NCBI GenBank assembly: GCA_945901215.1
Contig: CAMDKE010000019.1
Span: 1 to 15,627, forward strand
DNA: 15,627 nt
DNA from: Comamonas sp. lk
GTDB taxonomy: Bacteria > Pseudomonadota > Gammaproteobacteria > Burkholderiales > Burkholderiaceae_C
Reading direction: 5' to 3'
In this document: positions 13,487 through 15,627 of the stretch, one piece after another
Position numbering within the stretch: the stretch's first letter is position 1
Layout of the letters: each line of letters starts with the position of its first letter
The notes under the pieces: model-generated
Database searches by the model: none
Seen by the model: the letters and a program-made list of their open reading frames with translations, nothing else
Told to the model about the DNA's origin: nothing
Made by a program: the position numbers and the translations under genes

Positions 13487-15627
13487 ATGCTCAGCAACCA
13501 CGATGTTTCTGCCCTGATGGCGGCACGGCACGCCGACCCTTTTGGGGTGTTGGGCATGCACCTGCAGGCCGGGCGTATTTGGGTGAACGCCTTGCTGCCC
13601 CACGCCAGCGCGGTCGACGTGGTGGAGCGCCACACCCAGCGGCTTGTTGGCAGCTTGCAGCGGCTATTTGATAGCGGCGTGTTTAGCGGCATGCTGGCAG
13701 CGCGCAGCGTGCCCTTTGACTACCAGCTGCGCGTGCAGTGGGAGCAAGGCGAGGGCAGCACGGCCAATAGTGCGGTGCTGGACGACCCCTATGCATTCAG
13801 TGCCCTGCTGCCCGACGCCGATGCCTGGCTGCTGGCCGAAGGCTCACACCAACGACCCTACGAATGCCTGGGTGCGCACCCCGAGACGCACCGGGGCGTG
13901 GAGGGCACGCGCTTTGCTGTCTGGGCGCCCAATGCCAAACGCGTGTCGGTGGTCGGCAGCTTTAACCAGTGGGACGGCCGGCGCCACCCCATGCGCCTGC
14001 TGCACGGCTGCGGCGTGTGGGAGATTTTTCTGCCCGACGTGGCCCGCGGTGCGCTGTACCAGTTCGAGATTTTGGGCGCGACCGACGCGGTCCAACTCAA
14101 GGCCGACCCGTACGCCTTTGCGTCGCAACTGCGGCCCAACACCGCCAGCGTGGTCTGCGGGCTGCCCGCCGCCCGCGCCATGCTGCCAGAGCGCGCAGCA
14201 GCCAACGCGCTGAACGCGCCACTGTCCATTTACGAAGTGCACCTGGGCTCTTGGCGCAAGGCCGAGGGCTGGCGCTGGCTGAACTACCGCGAGCTGGCCG
14301 ACACACTGGTGCCCTACGCCCGCGACATGGGCTTCACCCACCTGGAGCTGCTGCCGGTGAGCGAACACCCGCTGGACGCGTCCTGGGGCTACCAGCCGCT
14401 GGGCATGTTTTCGCCCACGGCGCGCTTTGGCAGCCCGGAAGACTTTCAGTATTTTGTGGACGCGGCCCATGCAGCCGGGCTGGGCGTGATTTTGGACTGG
14501 GTGCCAGCGCACTTTCCCAGCGACGCGCATGGGCTGGCCACGTTTGACGGAACCCATTTGTACGAATACGCCGACCCCAAGGAAGGCTTTCACCAAGACT
14601 GGAACACGCTGATTTACAACTTCGGCCGCTCTGAGGTGCGCAACTTTTTGATCGGTAACGCCTTTTACTGGCTGGAGCGCTTTGGCATCGACGGCCTGCG
14701 GGTGGATGCGGTGGCGTCTATGTTGTACCGCGACTACAGCCGCGCGCACGGGCAGTGGATTCCCAACCACCTGGGCGGGCGCGAAAACCTGGAGGCGATT
14801 GCATTCCTGCGCCAGCTCAACCACCTGATTGGCGTGGAGCGCCCTGGAACGCTGATGATTGCCGAAGAGTCCACCGCCTTCCCCGGCGTGAGCCGGCCAC
14901 CGGGCGCCGACCTGGCCAGCGGCGGCCTGGGCTTTCACTTCAAGTGGAATATGGGCTGGATGCACGACGCGCTGGACTATATGCAGCTCGACCCGGTGTA
15001 CCGCCGCCACCACCAAAAGCTGCTGACCTTTGGGCTGATGTACGCCTTTAGCGAAAACTTTGTGCTGCCTTTGTCCCACGACGAAGTGGTGCACGGCAAG
15101 CGCTCGCTGCTGGGCAAAATGCCTGGCGACCCGTGGCAACAGCGGGCCAACTTGCGCACGCTCTACGGCCTGATGTGGGCCTATCCAGGCAAAAAGCTGC
15201 TCTTTATGGGGGGCGAGCTGGCGCAACCCACCGAATGGGCCGACGCTGACAGCCTGCCCTGGCACTTGCAAGAGCTGCCCGCCCACGCCGGCGTGCAGCG
15301 CCTGGTGCGGGACCTCAACCGCGTGTACCGCGCCTTCCCGGCCCTGCACGCGCAAGATGTGCAGCCCGGCGGCTTTGGCTGGATTTCGCACGAAGACCAC
15401 GCGCAATCCGTGCTGGCCTTTGCGCGCTGGTCCCACACCGGCGAATGTGCGGTGGTGGTGTGCAACTTCACACCGCTGCCGCGCGCTGGCTACCGCCTGG
15501 GCGTGCCCAGCGCCGGGCAATGGCGCACGCTGATCAACACCGACGACGCGGTGTACGGCGGCAGTGGCATTGGCAATGACGCTCTGGCGACGCAAGCGCT
15601 GGCGGTCCACGGGCATGCGCACTCGCT
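13487..15627 (+). CDS. glgB: 1,4-alpha-glucan branching enzyme GlgB, 3' partial
   Basis: The frame starts at ATG 13487 and is open to the window end, giving 713 codons; GlgB proteins are about 730 residues, so probably only the last 15-25 are missing. Two N-terminal CBM48-type regions are visible: N1 with DPFGVLGMH (17-25) and N2 with GVEGTRFAVWAPNAKRVSVV and the FNQWDGR motif (about 137-166). The GH13 catalytic barrel follows with IYEVHLGSW (248-256), DWVPAHFPSD (337-346), GLRVDAVASMLYRDY with nucleophile D407, IAEEST with acid/base E460, and LSHDEVVHGK with D532. The enzyme cuts alpha-1,4 chains and rejoins them as alpha-1,6 branches during glycogen synthesis. An in-frame stop 30 bases upstream (the stop of the alpha-glucosidase) makes ATG 13487 the first possible ATG, although its ribosome site is weak, consistent with coupling to the upstream gene. 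Confidence 0.95.
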   Translation, partial: MLSNHDVSALMAARHADPFGVLGMHLQAGRIWVNALLPHASAVDVVERHTQRLVGSLQRLFDSGVFSGMLAARSVPFDYQLRVQWEQGEGSTANSAVLDDPYAFSALLPDADAWLLAEGSHQRPYECLGAHPETHRGVEGTRFAVWAPNAKRVSVVGSFNQWDGRRHPMRLLHGCGVWEIFLPDVARGALYQFEILGATDAVQLKADPYAFASQLRPNTASVVCGLPAARAMLPERAAANALNAPLSIYEVHLGSWRKAEGWRWLNYRELADTLVPYARDMGFTHLELLPVSEHPLDASWGYQPLGMFSPTARFGSPEDFQYFVDAAHAAGLGVILDWVPAHFPSDAHGLATFDGTHLYEYADPKEGFHQDWNTLIYNFGRSEVRNFLIGNAFYWLERFGIDGLRVDAVASMLYRDYSRAHGQWIPNHLGGRENLEAIAFLRQLNHLIGVERPGTLMIAEESTAFPGVSRPPGADLASGGLGFHFKWNMGWMHDALDYMQLDPVYRRHHQKLLTFGLMYAFSENFVLPLSHDEVVHGKRSLLGKMPGDPWQQRANLRTLYGLMWAYPGKKLLFMGGELAQPTEWADADSLPWHLQELPAHAGVQRLVRDLNRVYRAFPALHAQDVQPGGFGWISHEDHAQSVLAFARWSHTGECAVVVCNFTPLPRAGYRLGVPSAGQWRTLINTDDAVYGGSGIGNDALATQALAVHGHAHS

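Noticed and set aside
13844..15622. Minus-strand open frame of 592 codons opposite glgB
   Set aside because: The plus strand encodes an unmistakable GlgB with all catalytic residues; the antisense translation is Val/Gln/His-rich without recognisable motifs.

Overview
The window is gene-dense, GC-rich DNA with tight spacing between genes and many AAGGAG-type ribosome binding sites. Gene content and protein style suggest a betaproteobacterium of the order Burkholderiales, most likely a Comamonadaceae relative of Rhodoferax or Polaromonas. This placement is an inference from general familiarity, not from a marker gene. No RNA genes, insertion sequences or CRISPR arrays were seen.

Layout. Positions 3-1055 (+) hold the C-terminal three quarters of a glutamine-synthetase-family enzyme. 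It converges on a long run of minus-strand genes. Read in their own direction from 11618 down to 1078, these are: a subfamily-I haloalkane dehalogenase (11618-10701), a short gene relic (about 10699-10604), a class I methyltransferase (10521-9790), a six-gene cox-type cluster in the order coxS-coxL-coxM-coxD-coxE-coxG (9677-3160), and a lipoprotein alkyl sulfatase of the metallo-beta-lactamase fold (3075-1078). Divergent from the dehalogenase, across a 191-bp regulatory gap, lies a plus-strand alpha-glucan pair: a GH13 alpha-glucosidase (11810-13459) and a 1,4-alpha-glucan branching enzyme cut by the window end (13487-15627).

The cox cluster encodes a three-subunit molybdenum hydroxylase: an iron-sulfur small subunit, a molybdopterin large subunit and a FAD medium subunit. 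It also encodes three assembly proteins: a MoxR AAA+ ATPase, a VWA protein and a membrane-tethered SRPBCC protein. The large subunit has AYRGAGR where true aerobic CO dehydrogenases have AYxCSFR. The gene order S-L-M also fits form II. The enzyme should therefore be called CODH-like, with the physiological substrate unknown.

Regulatory structure visible in the sequence includes a perfect 17-bp dyad about 86 bp upstream of coxS, a good intrinsic terminator between coxM and coxD that could set a structural-to-assembly expression step, and a perfect 7-2-7 palindrome between the dehalogenase and the alpha-glucosidase. The alkyl sulfatase and the dehalogenase both release alcohols. Together with a molybdenum hydroxylase of unknown substrate they could form a catabolic neighbourhood (alcohol to aldehyde to acid), but this is a hypothesis and the alcohol dehydrogenase it needs is not in the window.
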